DNA of 64,000 nucleotides from Verrucomicrobiota bacterium. Lineage in GTDB: Bacteria > Verrucomicrobiota > Verrucomicrobiia > Opitutales > Opitutaceae. A program made the position numbers and the translations under genes. The stretch lies in assembly GCA_016721945.1 (NCBI GenBank), contig JADKHC010000002.1:62001-126000 (forward strand). The letters are read 5' to 3'. Shown here piece by piece: positions 26,474-36,574 of the stretch (positions are counted from its first letter, which is position 1; the number at the start of each line of letters is the position of its first letter). The notes below the pieces were generated by a model, which saw only the letters and a program-made list of their open reading frames with translations, did not search any database and was not told the DNA's origin.

Positions 26474-27496
26474 ATGAAACGTCTCCGCATCCTGCTCGCC
26501 TCCCTCGCGACCCTCGTCGCCGCAGTCCAACTCCACGCCGCCAAAGAAGTGAATCTCTTCGGCTGGTCCGAATACGTGCCACAAGCCGTGCTCGACAAAT
26601 TCACCGCCGAGACCGGCATCAAGGTGAACTACGAAACCTACGCCTCGAACGAGGAAATGCTCTCGAAGCTCCTCGGCGGCGCCGCGCAGTACGATCTCAT
26701 CCAGCCAACCGACTACGTGATCGAAGCCCTCCGCGCCAAAGGTAAACTGGAAGTCATCGATTTCAAAAACGTCCCCAACTTCAAAAATATCGCCAAGGAG
26801 TACACGAATCTCCCGCACGATCCTGAGCAAAAATACAGCGTGCCTTACATGGTCGGCACCGTCGGCATCGTCATCAACACCGAGAAGATCAAAGAGCCGA
26901 TCGCCGGCCTGAACGACGTCTTCTCCGGCAAATACAAGGGCCGCATCGTGACGCTCAACGACAACCGCGAGCTCCTCACCTGGGCGATGCGCACCCTCGA
27001 CCTCGATATCAACAAGGTAACACCAGAAGCCATCGCCAAATCCCGCCCGATTCTCTCCAAATGGCTGCCGCAAATTAAACTCTACGACTCCGACAGCCCG
27101 AAAACCGCGCTCCTCAACGGAGACGTCGATATCGGTATCGTCTGGTCTGGCGAAGCTGCGATCCTCTTCCAGGAGAACAAAAAATTTGCCTACGTCCTCC
27201 CGAAGGAAGGCGCCCACCTCTGGATCGACAGCCTCGCGATTCCGAAGGGCGCTCCGCACAAAGCCGCCGCCGAGCAGTTTATTAATTTCATTCTTCGCCC
27301 CGAAATCAGCGCTCTGATTTCAGAGGCATTTCCCTACACCAATCCCAACACGGAAGCCCGCAAGCTCCTCACGCCCGAGCAGCTCGCCAATCCCGCGAGC
27401 TATCCCGGCGCCGCCAAACTCGAAACCTTCCGCGACATCGGCAAAGCCGCCGCCAGCGTGGACAAACTCATCACCGATTTGAAAGGCGGATCGTAA
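26474..27496 (+). CDS. potD: Spermidine/putrescine-binding periplasmic protein PotD
   Basis: Solute receptor of 340 residues with a signal peptide (ILLASLATLVAAVQLHAA). The mature start KEVNLFGWSEYVPQAVLDKF is typical of PotD/PotF (ligand-contact Trp-Ser). Further conserved segments are GIKVNYETYASNEEM, YDLIQPTDYVIE, SVPYMVGTVGIVIN and GDVDIGIVWSGEA. The exact polyamine preference is not clear. It lies between the two permease genes rather than after them as in E. coli. Confidence 0.92.
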   Translation: MKRLRILLASLATLVAAVQLHAAKEVNLFGWSEYVPQAVLDKFTAETGIKVNYETYASNEEMLSKLLGGAAQYDLIQPTDYVIEALRAKGKLEVIDFKNVPNFKNIAKEYTNLPHDPEQKYSVPYMVGTVGIVINTEKIKEPIAGLNDVFSGKYKGRIVTLNDNRELLTWAMRTLDLDINKVTPEAIAKSRPILSKWLPQIKLYDSDSPKTALLNGDVDIGIVWSGEAAILFQENKKFAYVLPKEGAHLWIDSLAIPKGAPHKAAAEQFINFILRPEISALISEAFPYTNPNTEARKLLTPEQLANPASYPGAAKLETFRDIGKAAASVDKLITDLKGGS

Positions 27497-27508
27497 GCAG
27501 ACCAGAAT

Positions 27509-27604
27509 TTAACCGCAGAGTACACAGAGGCCGCAGAGAACCGGACTGAGTTCGATCCACACTTTCTCTGCCTCCTTTGCGCCCTCCGCGACCTCTGCGG
27601 TTAA
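27509..27604. repeat. CGCAGAG-type inverted repeat inside the pot operon
   Basis: Arms TTAACCGCAGAGTACACAGA at the left and CGACCTCTGCGGTTAA at the right enclose CTCTGCCTCCTTTGCGCC-type sequence. It is related to the inner palindrome at 9257-9328. It almost fills the potD-potB gap (27497-27628) and may set the relative level of the two transcript halves. Confidence 0.75.
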
Positions 27605-27628
27605 AAACATCTGAGATAGAAAACCAAT

Positions 27629-28507
27629 ATGACCGCGATCGCCGATCCCCACATCACCTCCGCAGGCAAACGCCAGCCCGGCACCACCGGCTGGCTGTTG
27701 CTCTCGCCGATGCTGCTCTGGCTCGGGCTCTTCGTGGTCGCACCAACCGCGATTCTTTTCGTCTACAGTTTCTGCCAGCGCGACGAACTCGGCCAGGTCG
27801 TCTTCGAGTTCACCTGGGAAAACTACGCGCGGATCGCCGACCCCGTTTACCTCAACATTCTCCTCCGCTCGATCTGGTACGCCGGGCTGACGACCGCCAT
27901 CTGCCTCGTCGTCGGGTATCCAGTTGCCTACTACATCGGCCGGGCACCCGCGCAGCGACGTTCGTGGCTCTTGCTGCTGGTTATGATTCCGTTTTGGATA
28001 AGTTTTCTGCTGCGCACCTACGCGTGGATTTCGCTGCTCAAAGCCGAAGGCCCCGTCAGCGCGCTGCTGCAATGGGCGCACCTGATCGCGACGCCACTGG
28101 AGATTCTCTACACGCCCACCGCCGTGATGATCGGCCTCGTTTACACCTACCTGCCGTTCATGATCCTGCCGATCTTCACCAGCGCGGAAAAACTCGATAA
28201 CTCGCTCATCGAAGCCTCGCTCGATCTCGGTGCCGGACCTTGGCGCACGCTGTCGAACATCATCATCCCGCTAACCAAGCCCGGCATCTTCGCTGGCGTG
28301 CTCCTCGTCTTCGTACCGTCGATCGGCATGTTCGCCGTCACCGACTTGATGGGCGGCGCACGCGTGCCGATGATCGGCAACGTCATTCAAAACCAATTCG
28401 GCCAAGCCCGCGACTGGCCCTTCGGTGCCGCGCTCGGCATCACGTTTCTCGTACTCTTCGTAATCGCATTTTGGTTCTTGCACGAACGCGGAGAGGAGCG
28501 ACGTTGA
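27629..28507 (+). CDS. potB: Spermidine/putrescine ABC transporter permease PotB
   Basis: Second inner-membrane permease, 292 residues, six predicted helices (for example LLLSPMLLWLGLFVVAPTAI near the N terminus). The EAA loop reads LIEASLDLGAGPWRTLSNII. RTYAWISLLKAEG and PFWISFLLRTYAW are characteristic of PotB-type permeases. Its stop overlaps the potA start (TGATG at 28505-28509), implying translational coupling. Confidence 0.92.
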   Translation: MTAIADPHITSAGKRQPGTTGWLLLSPMLLWLGLFVVAPTAILFVYSFCQRDELGQVVFEFTWENYARIADPVYLNILLRSIWYAGLTTAICLVVGYPVAYYIGRAPAQRRSWLLLLVMIPFWISFLLRTYAWISLLKAEGPVSALLQWAHLIATPLEILYTPTAVMIGLVYTYLPFMILPIFTSAEKLDNSLIEASLDLGAGPWRTLSNIIIPLTKPGIFAGVLLVFVPSIGMFAVTDLMGGARVPMIGNVIQNQFGQARDWPFGAALGITFLVLFVIAFWFLHERGEERR

Positions 28508-29718
28508 TGAACTCCGCCACAATTGTGCCGAAGAATGATAAGACCGAGATGAGTGACCCGCTTTCACAACTTGAGTGGCCCTTCCACTCTCAATCCAAGC
28601 CTCCCCTTCCGGCTGCTAACAAGGCTCCTATCTCGATGGAAACGATGGTCGAACTCCGCGGCGTCACCAAACGCTTCGGCTCCATGACAGCGGTTGATGC
28701 TGTCGATCTCCAGATCCGCAAAGGCGAATTTCTCACGCTACTCGGCCCCTCCGGTTGCGGAAAAACCACGCTTCTGCGCATGCTCGCCGGTTTCGAGATC
28801 CCGACCTCCGGCGAAATTTTGCTCGAAGGCAAAGACGTCTCCGGCGTGCCGCCCTACCGGCGCAACGTCAACCAGGTCTTCCAGAGCTACGCGATTTTCC
28901 CCCATCTCTCCGTGGCCGACAACATCGCCTTCGGTCTGAAAATGCGCCACGTGCCCCGCGCCGAACGCGAACGTCGCGTCGAGGAAGCCCTCGATTTAGT
29001 CTCATTGAAAGGTTTCGGTAAACGCAAACCGCACGAACTCTCCGGCGGCCAGCGTCAACGCGTCGCCTTCGCCCGCGCCCTCGTCTGCCAGCCAAAAGTG
29101 CTCCTGCTCGACGAACCGTTTTCCGCCCTCGACGCCAAACTCCGTCACGCCATGCAGCTCGAGGTAAAACACCTCCAGCGCCAGCTCGGCATCACGTTCG
29201 TTTTTGTCACCCACGATCAGGAGGAAGCCCTGATCATGTCCGACCGCATCGCCGTCATCAACCACGGCAAGATCGACCAGCTCGGCGACGCCACCGATAT
29301 CTATCACGCGCCCGCCAGCGCGTTCACCGCCAATTTCATCGGCGAGGCCAATCTCCTACCTTCCGAAGTCATCCACAAAAACGGCGTCTCCGCGCAGGTT
29401 CGGCTCGCCGAAGGCCTAGAGCTCAACGTGCGCACCTCGGCGATCAAGGAAGGCTCGGTCCAAGCGCTGCTCTCCGTGCGTCCCGAGAAAATCTATATCA
29501 CCAAAAACAAGCCGATGAAGGAAAACGCCTTCAAGGCCGTGATTGAAGAGGAAGTTTTCCGTGGCGCGATGGACGAACTCCGTCTCCGCGTCGCCGGCAA
29601 ACTCGAACTTATGGCCATGGTCGCCAACGAAAGCGCCCACGAACGCGCCTGGCACAAAGGCGACATCGTGTACTGCGCGATCCACACCGACGACGTCGTC
29701 GTGGTCGAGCAGAAGTGA
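28507..29718 (+). CDS. potA: Spermidine/putrescine ABC transporter ATPase PotA
   Basis: Cytoplasmic ATP-hydrolysing subunit of 403 residues. Walker A is GPSGCGKTT, the Q-loop NQVFQSYAIFPHL, the signature LSGGQRQRVAFARAL, Walker B LLLDEPFSALD and the H-loop VFVTHDQEEA. A C-terminal TOBE-type domain follows (~300-403). The first ~43 residues precede the usual start of the domain (METMVELRGVTKRFG) and are atypical; an ATG at 28636 would give the usual length, but the one at 28507 overlaps the potB stop. Confidence 0.95.
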   Translation: MNSATIVPKNDKTEMSDPLSQLEWPFHSQSKPPLPAANKAPISMETMVELRGVTKRFGSMTAVDAVDLQIRKGEFLTLLGPSGCGKTTLLRMLAGFEIPTSGEILLEGKDVSGVPPYRRNVNQVFQSYAIFPHLSVADNIAFGLKMRHVPRAERERRVEEALDLVSLKGFGKRKPHELSGGQRQRVAFARALVCQPKVLLLDEPFSALDAKLRHAMQLEVKHLQRQLGITFVFVTHDQEEALIMSDRIAVINHGKIDQLGDATDIYHAPASAFTANFIGEANLLPSEVIHKNGVSAQVRLAEGLELNVRTSAIKEGSVQALLSVRPEKIYITKNKPMKENAFKAVIEEEVFRGAMDELRLRVAGKLELMAMVANESAHERAWHKGDIVYCAIHTDDVVVVEQK

Positions 29719-29876
29719 TCCGATAAATCCCTCCGAGGTAGGGATGGCCCGCTGGCCGTCCGTCCGAGAAAGCCCTTCGACGTTGAGCATTCGGCGTTCC
29801 CGCGCCGCCCGGCGCGACCAGACTTTTCCATCTCGCCTTCGCCTCGGCCCAGCGACAACGTAACCATCCTTTCTTA

Positions 29877-31154
<1,278 letters not shown>

Positions 31155-31180
31155 AACACATCGGCAGCCAATGACCGCCC

Positions 31181-31939
31181 TCACTCGTCCGAGAGAAAGT
31201 TCATTTGCGAAGCATCGGCGCGCTGCGTGAGCAGTTTTCGTAGGAAAACGGTGCGATGATGGCTCGTGGCCCCGTGTTGTAACACAGCCAGCCGGTGCTC
31301 TTCAGTGCCGTAGCCTTTGTGCTGAGCGAATCCGTATTCTGGATACTTTTTGTTCAGCTCGACCATCATCCGGTCACGCGTCACCTTGGCCACGATCGAG
31401 GCCATCGCGATGCAGAGCGAGCGCGCATCCCCACGCACGACACCCACATGCGGATACGGAAAATGTTTCAACGGCAGGCCGTCGATCAAGATGCGGCAAG
31501 ATACTTGCGGCGTAAATTTCGCCACGTCATCGGGCGACGAAAAGAGATCCGGCTCCGTCCGCCGCTCAAACGCACTCGGCGCGTAAATTCCCTCCAGCGC
31601 ACGACGCATCGCGAGCTTCGTCGCGCCAAGAATATTGAGTGTTTCGATTTCCTCGACCGAGGCTTGCCCGAAGTTTGCATGGATCTGCCCCTGGCCGACC
31701 AGCGTCTCGAAATCAAAATACAACTCCTCACGCTCGATCGCCGTGAGCTGTTTCGAATCGTTGACCTTCTGCGCCCGCGTCATCGCCCAGCGACTTTCGA
31801 GAAACTGTTTGTTAACCAATACCGCCGCCGCCACGACCGGTCCGGCCAGCGCGCCGCGCCCGACCTCGTCGACCCCGATGAGGCTGGCAAATTCTTCGAG
31901 CTGCTTGAGATCGAAACCGCGTAACTGGCGGCGTTTCAT
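31181..31939 (-). CDS. rnhB: Ribonuclease HII
   Basis: Removes ribonucleotides misincorporated in DNA and degrades RNA in RNA-DNA hybrids. From the ATG at 31939 it is 252 residues. Catalytic acidic residues are visible in IGVDEVGRGALAGPVVAAAV (Asp-Glu) and in the later Asp of RILIDGLPLKHFP, and the conserved ASIVAKVTRDRMM is present. KGYGTEEHRLAVLQHG is typical of RnhB. It is convergent with hflX, with 26 bases between the stops. Confidence 0.94.
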   Translation of the reverse strand: MKRRQLRGFDLKQLEEFASLIGVDEVGRGALAGPVVAAAVLVNKQFLESRWAMTRAQKVNDSKQLTAIEREELYFDFETLVGQGQIHANFGQASVEEIETLNILGATKLAMRRALEGIYAPSAFERRTEPDLFSSPDDVAKFTPQVSCRILIDGLPLKHFPYPHVGVVRGDARSLCIAMASIVAKVTRDRMMVELNKKYPEYGFAQHKGYGTEEHRLAVLQHGATSHHRTVFLRKLLTQRADASQMNFLSDE

Positions 31940-32037
31940 TCCGGCCTGTTGTAAAGAACATCGCCAAAGGCGCAAGCACGCGGCACACCTAAGTCCGGCG
32001 CCTGTCATGCCGATATAACTACCGATCCTTTTCCGCC

Positions 32038-32508
32038 ATGACCTTGATGGAGACCTTTGAATTCCTCAGCTACGTCGTCACCGTCGTAGGCCTGCCCTTT
32101 GCGATCATCGTCTTCATCATGGAGCAACGCAAAGAACGCGACAGCGAGGAGGAGGAAATTTATCAGCGTCTCTCCGACGAATATCGCGAGTTTCTAAAGC
32201 TCGTACTCGACAACGCCGACCTGCAACTCCTCCGCCGCGAAGGTGTGCGCCATGAACTAACCGAAGAACAGAAGGAACGCCGCCTCGCGATTTTCGGCAT
32301 CCTCATTTCGCTCTTCGAACGCGCCTACCTACTCGTGTACGAAGACGACATGGACAAAAAAGCCCGTCGTCTCTGGCGTTCGTGGGAAGACTACATGATC
32401 GAGTGGGTGCGCCGCTCAGAATTCCGCGACGCGCTCCCAAACCTCCTCGAAGGCGAGGACGAAGAATTCACGCAATATATTCGCCAGCTCGCCACGAGGC
32501 AGAGCTAA
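32038..32508 (+). CDS. Small membrane-anchored protein of unknown function
   Basis: A 156-residue protein with one N-terminal membrane helix (FLSYVVTVVGLPFAIIVFIM), then a highly charged cytoplasmic-type region (QRKERDSEEEEIYQRLSDEY) and an amphipathic helical remainder (FEYLVRRSEF-like segments such as MIEWVRRSEFRDALPNLLEG). The pattern resembles proteins described only as DUF4760/hypothetical; no family is claimed. It is divergent from rnhB, and its stop faces that of rnhC. Confidence 0.6.
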   Translation: MTLMETFEFLSYVVTVVGLPFAIIVFIMEQRKERDSEEEEIYQRLSDEYREFLKLVLDNADLQLLRREGVRHELTEEQKERRLAIFGILISLFERAYLLVYEDDMDKKARRLWRSWEDYMIEWVRRSEFRDALPNLLEGEDEEFTQYIRQLATRQS

Positions 32509-32518
32509 GCAATTTGGC

Positions 32519-32597
32519 AAGGTAGGGCGGGTTATCCTTAACCCGCCGTCATCGGTTTTTGGTCCAACCGGCGCGTTAAGGATAACGCGCCCCACCC
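32519..32597. repeat. Two-hairpin repeat with different stem sequence
   Basis: AGGTAGGGCGGGTTATCC/TTAACCCGCC forms the first hairpin and GGCGCGTTAAGGATAACGCGCCCCACC the second. It has the same two-hairpin plan and the same GTAGGGC/GCCCCAC ends as 8855-8932, but other stem bases. It lies between two convergent genes, where it may also serve as a transcription block. Confidence 0.75.
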
Positions 32598-32607
32598 CGA
32601 ACCTCAC

Positions 32608-33618
32608 TCACCACTCAACTCTTTCTTTTGGTTCGGTAAGCGGCAGTTCATCGAGTTTACCTGCGGCAGAAACGACTTCGTAAGCCGTACGGAAATGGAG
32701 CTTCGCGAAATCTCCCAGCGCGCGTACACCGAACTTCTTAATGATCTCGTGCGCCTGCTCTTTCACTAAAGGCCCGGCGCCTTTCTGGAGTTTGGTGCCA
32801 AATTTCTTCGAGAGCTCGTGCATCTGCCTCACGAATTCCGCACGCGCCACAACCGACGCCGCCGCGACCACCGGATCTTCTTCCGCCTTGGTGCGCATGC
32901 GCAGGTCGAAATCTTTCACTTCTTTGCGCTCGAGCTCACGCTGCACAAGCGGTTGCTCGGTAAATTGATCGAGCAAACCCCACGGCACTTTCTTGCGTTC
33001 AAGCGCGTCACACAGCGCCGTCGCGTGCTGCCAGGCCAACAACCGGTTTAAATTCTGCCCCGGACGCGCCATCATCTGGTTATATTTCGGCATGCCGCTG
33101 AAACACGTGCGGACGGCTACGCCCGGCGTATCGCGAATGATTTTGTCGAGTCGGATGATCTGCGCCTCAACAATCTTTTTCGAATCCTTAACCCCTGCCT
33201 TGATCCAAGCATCGATGGCCGAACGGTCAGCGATCACCGTCGCGGCGATCACCGGGCCAAAAAAATCGCCCTTGCCGCTTTCGTCGAGTCCCGCGTGCGA
33301 CTCGAACCAATCGGGATGCAATACTTCATCGTAGCCGAGCTTCGCCGCGCCCGTGACCTCGGGCTCGACCGTGTCGCGCACAAAATCCTCCGTGCCCTTG
33401 CCGGCGATCACGACTTTGCCGCTGGTATAAGCAGTCACGTTGAGCTTCAAATGCTCGGCCTTGAAAGCGAAACGCGCATACGCGACCTCGAACGGCTCCC
33501 AGTGCCGCGTCTCGCAGATCGACTTGAGCAGTTCCATCTGCGTGTCGTTAAGTTTGACTGTATAGCTGGAAATTTTCTTCGGCGCGTCGGCGCCGTCCGT
33601 GCTGGGCTTCTTGGGCAT
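32608..33618 (-). CDS. rnhC: Ribonuclease HIII
   Basis: RNA-DNA hybrid nuclease of the HIII type. The 336-residue protein has an N-terminal TBP-like substrate-binding domain (~15-95: YTVKLNDTQMELLKSICE). The type 2 RNase H domain follows, with catalytic residues in AGLDESGKGDFFGPVIAA and the conserved DSKKI. The start at 33618 (MPKKPST) is chosen. It is divergent from mutY, with about 70 bases between starts. Having RNase HII and HIII so close together is notable. Confidence 0.93.
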   Translation of the reverse strand: MPKKPSTDGADAPKKISSYTVKLNDTQMELLKSICETRHWEPFEVAYARFAFKAEHLKLNVTAYTSGKVVIAGKGTEDFVRDTVEPEVTGAAKLGYDEVLHPDWFESHAGLDESGKGDFFGPVIAATVIADRSAIDAWIKAGVKDSKKIVEAQIIRLDKIIRDTPGVAVRTCFSGMPKYNQMMARPGQNLNRLLAWQHATALCDALERKKVPWGLLDQFTEQPLVQRELERKEVKDFDLRMRTKAEEDPVVAAASVVARAEFVRQMHELSKKFGTKLQKGAGPLVKEQAHEIIKKFGVRALGDFAKLHFRTAYEVVSAAGKLDELPLTEPKERVEW

Positions 33619-33688
33619 GAAACTAGTGGCCACAAAATCTTATAAAATGCACGCCAAGAAAACCCAGCTTCACAGTCGGAGGATTTTG

Positions 33689-34753
33689 GTGCCTGCTCGC
33701 TCATCCGTGGCCAAACAACCTCCCATCACCGCCCAACGCGCCGATTTTCAGCAGGCTTTGCTCGCTTGGTACCACGCCAATCAACGGACGCTGCCGTGGC
33801 GCGAAGCTCCTTCGCTCTACAAAACCGTCGTGAGCGAACTCATGCTGCAACAGACGCAGGTGAAAACAGTGCTGCCCTACTTCGCGCGCTGGCAGGCCGA
33901 ACTCCCGGATTTTGCCGCACTCGCCGCCGCCTCGGAGGAACGTGTTTTAAAACTCTGGGAAGGTCTCGGCTACTACTCGCGAGCCCGCAATCTGCACAAA
34001 CTCGCCAAAGCCGTCGCCGCGCTACCCGAACCACCCCGTACGCCCGAAGCCTGGCGCGAACTTCCCGGCGTCGGCCCCTACACTGCGGCGGCGATCACAA
34101 GCATCGCGTTCGCCGCGCCCGCCGCCTGTGTCGATGGCAATGTCGTGCGCATTCTCGCACGCCTCACCGCCGATGCGACGGAGTTCCGCGACTCCGCCAG
34201 CGCGGCCAAATATTTCACACCCCTCGCGACTGACCTACTCACGATCACCGCGCCCGGCGATCACAATCAGGCGATGATGGAACTCGGCGCAACCGTCTGC
34301 CACCGGCAAACCCCGCTCTGCACCGTTTGCCCCGTGCTGGCGTTCTGCGCCGCCGCACGTTCGGGCGAACCGGAAAACTTTCCCCGGCTGGCCGCGAAGA
34401 AGATCGAGCAACGCCAGGTTGTCCGCGTCTGGTGCGAGCACGACGGCCAGATTCTCCTGCATCGAGCCCACGCTTCCGCTCGCCGCCTCGCAGGCCAGCA
34501 CGAGTTACCCGAAGCCTCGGCGCTTGGGGTAAAGCCCACCGCTCACGATCTGCTCCTCACGAAACGTCGCGCGATCACGCGATACCAGATCACCGAATCG
34601 ATTTACCGAACGAACCTCACGCCTGCGCTAAAAAACCTGATCGCCAAGTCCGACAGCTTGGCCTGGGTTCAACTCGACCACCTCGACCGCATCACTCTTT
34701 CCGGTCCGCACAAACGCTGGATTCAAGCGCTGCGTGCTCAGCTTAAAGTCTAG
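33689..34753 (+). CDS. mutY: A/G-specific adenine glycosylase MutY
   Basis: Removes adenine mispaired with 8-oxoguanine. A GTG start at 33689 is supported by GGAGG at 33678-33682, six bases upstream, and gives 354 residues, the usual MutY length. It shows the catalytic Glu region MLQQTQVKTV and the helix-hairpin-helix with catalytic Asp (LPGVGPYTAAAITS, CVDGNVVRILAR). A [4Fe-4S] cluster has Cys spacing C-x6-C-x2-C-x5-C (CHRQTPLCTVCPVLAFC). A C-terminal NUDIX-like domain recognises 8-oxoG. An in-frame ATG at 33599 overlaps rnhC and is less likely. Confidence 0.94.
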   Translation: MPARSSVAKQPPITAQRADFQQALLAWYHANQRTLPWREAPSLYKTVVSELMLQQTQVKTVLPYFARWQAELPDFAALAAASEERVLKLWEGLGYYSRARNLHKLAKAVAALPEPPRTPEAWRELPGVGPYTAAAITSIAFAAPAACVDGNVVRILARLTADATEFRDSASAAKYFTPLATDLLTITAPGDHNQAMMELGATVCHRQTPLCTVCPVLAFCAAARSGEPENFPRLAAKKIEQRQVVRVWCEHDGQILLHRAHASARRLAGQHELPEASALGVKPTAHDLLLTKRRAITRYQITESIYRTNLTPALKNLIAKSDSLAWVQLDHLDRITLSGPHKRWIQALRAQLKV

Positions 34754-34764
34754 TTAGTTCTAAA

Positions 34765-34797
34765 CAAAAAAAGCCGACCCGCAGTACAGGTCGGCTT
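34765..34797 (-). terminator. Intrinsic terminator for rpmG
   Basis: Stem AAGCCGACC / GGTCGGCTT with a nine-base loop. On the minus strand it is followed by a run of seven T, about 50 bases after the rpmG stop. A second small hairpin, AATCAGG / CCTGATT, lies at 34810-34830 between the gene and the terminator. Confidence 0.85.
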
Positions 34798-34845
34798 GGA
34801 AAATCTTTGAATCAGGGCAAAAGCCTGATTCTGCGACTCAGGAGA

Positions 34846-35010
34846 TTACTTGATCTCTTTGTGCAGGGTGTGGCGCTTGAGATGCGGGTTGTACTTCTTC
34901 TTCTCGATGCGCTCAGTGACGGTCTTCTTGTTGCGCCTCGTGAGGTAACGGGAAACAGGTTTTCCCTCTTTCTTGGCTTCAGTGCATTCCAGGGTGACGA
35001 CTTCTTGCAT
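34846..35010 (-). CDS. rpmG: 50S ribosomal protein L33
   Basis: A 54-residue ribosomal protein read from the ATG at 35010: it begins MQEVVTLECTEAKKEGKP, has the L33 core SRYLTRRNKKTVTERIEKKK and ends YNPHLKRHTLHKEIK. The zinc-binding Cys pairs of C+ L33 are absent (only one Cys), so this is the zinc-free form. It stands alone between the terminator at 34765 and a 190-base upstream region that should hold its promoter. Confidence 0.93.
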   Translation of the reverse strand: MQEVVTLECTEAKKEGKPVSRYLTRRNKKTVTERIEKKKYNPHLKRHTLHKEIK

Positions 35011-35200
35011 AGGATTAAAAATGGTTAAGGGGTCAGAAGAAACGGGCCACCTCTCCCCTGTGCAACCCTAAACTTAACGGTTCGCCCACAGCGGCTCTTC
35101 GGCTCGCTCAAACTTATCCCCAACACATATCATAGAGAATGAGTTAAAGGACAACTCCACCGCACAATCACCGGGCCAGCCGGAAGCTCGACCCTCCCGA

Positions 35201-36553
35201 TTAGGAGGTCGCCATCTTCTTATCAGTCAGCGGGAGCATGACACCGCGACGGAAAAGAGTGACCTGGCCGGTGCTCGATGAAACCACCAACGAGATGCAA
35301 TCCGTGGCGACCGAGATCGCCGCCGCCGCCGCATGTCGGCTGCCCAAACCGCTGGGTAACGTGTGCTCGTTATCAGTCGCTTGGATCAAGCTGCCAGCCG
35401 AGAGGACAACGCCGTCACCGCGAATCACAAACGCACCGTCAATCGAAGAAAATTCCTTCACGGTTTCATCCATGAACGGATTGAGGATATTGCGATCCTC
35501 CTCCTTGTATCCATAAAATGGGTTCAGCACGAGAGGCTTGGTCAGCTTCTCGACCTTGGCCGTGTCACCGACAACAAAAAGACATCCTACGGGCCGGCCC
35601 TCGCGTCCCTCGACCGCCAGCTCGGTGGCGACTGCGATCACGCGTTCCAACACCTCGGGCTTCACGTCTTGCGGCAACAGGTCATTGCGCCCGGTCATCA
35701 ACCGCTGAAACTCGCGCTCGACGTCGACCACGACCAACGTGTCGAACTGATTGCTACCGACCACGCCGCCCAGGCAGCACACACGATCGTTGAAAGCGAT
35801 AATCCCGCGCGTGAGCGCCACGAGCATCGCGCTGCGCAGCTGAGCCAGACGTTGGTTCGAAAACGAGCGCACCTGAATCGTCTCGGCGAAACCGCTTTTC
35901 ACATCATTCGTATCAATGAGATTACGGGTAACGAGAATGGCTTTGTTCTTGGAAAACCAGTTATCGAAATCGAGGCCACCGACAAAGGTGTCACCAAAAA
36001 CCATGATCGCACCACAGGCCGCACCTTCGGCCACGCGCTGAGCTTCGCGGATCATCAAGCGATTGATCCGGTTTTGCTGAGCCTGGACCGGCTTGGCCAT
36101 GATGCCGCCGAAACCCGCGAACAGCCGGTCGTGAAGATCGTCGATCGTGGGCGCATCAATGAGGCTTTTGACCAGATCGGCCTCTTTCACCAACCGAGCG
36201 ACAGAGGCAAGCACTTGCAGGTAATCGCGCGCCTTTTCATCGGCGAGCAACATCATGATCAGATGAATCGGTTCATCCTTCGCGCCATCGTGGCGGATCC
36301 CTGAGCGACTGCGACCGATCGCAAGCACGTAGCGACGGCCGATCTTGGCGCGCACATGAGGCAATGCCACGCCGAAGCCGAGATAAGTCGTCATCGTGTT
36401 TTCGCGCTGGAGCAGCCCGCGCAACAACACGTCTTGTTTTAGATCAGGGAAGCGGTTAACCGAAACTTCGAGCAGTTCCTGCAACGCCCCTTTCATGTCG
36501 GAGCTGCGCAAATCAATAATGCGGCTGCGTGTGATGATCTTTTCGAGCCGCAT
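35201..36553 (-). CDS. PTS EIIA-type domain fused to a DacZ-like diadenylate cyclase domain
   Basis: A 450-residue fusion. Residues ~1-148 look like a fructose/mannitol-type EIIA domain (PTS_EIIA_2) with the phosphorylatable His66 in GFGVALPHVRAK. Residues ~155-300 form a linker domain resembling the N-terminal part of archaeal-type diadenylate cyclases. Residues ~300-445 are a DAC domain: ELAVEGREGRPVGCLFVVGD, LNPFYGYKEEDRNIL, the catalytic DGA at 372-374 (IDGAFVIRGDG) and the nucleotide-binding SRHAAAAAIS at 405-413, with RHA rather than the RHR of DisA. It should make c-di-AMP from 2 ATP, possibly gated by the EIIA phosphorylation state; that gating is inference. It is 21 bases downstream of nuoA. 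Confidence 0.85.
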   Translation of the reverse strand: MRLEKIITRSRIIDLRSSDMKGALQELLEVSVNRFPDLKQDVLLRGLLQRENTMTTYLGFGVALPHVRAKIGRRYVLAIGRSRSGIRHDGAKDEPIHLIMMLLADEKARDYLQVLASVARLVKEADLVKSLIDAPTIDDLHDRLFAGFGGIMAKPVQAQQNRINRLMIREAQRVAEGAACGAIMVFGDTFVGGLDFDNWFSKNKAILVTRNLIDTNDVKSGFAETIQVRSFSNQRLAQLRSAMLVALTRGIIAFNDRVCCLGGVVGSNQFDTLVVVDVEREFQRLMTGRNDLLPQDVKPEVLERVIAVATELAVEGREGRPVGCLFVVGDTAKVEKLTKPLVLNPFYGYKEEDRNILNPFMDETVKEFSSIDGAFVIRGDGVVLSAGSLIQATDNEHTLPSGLGSRHAAAAAISVATDCISLVVSSSTGQVTLFRRGVMLPLTDKKMATS

Positions 36554-36574
36554 GTGATTTCAGTGTCCGGTAGC

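Noticed and set aside
25895..27259. A 454-codon open frame on the minus strand opposite potC and potD
   Set aside because: It lies wholly antisense to two clearly conserved transporter genes and its translation is rich in Asp/Glu/His/Gly as expected from the codon structure of the GC-rich plus-strand gene.
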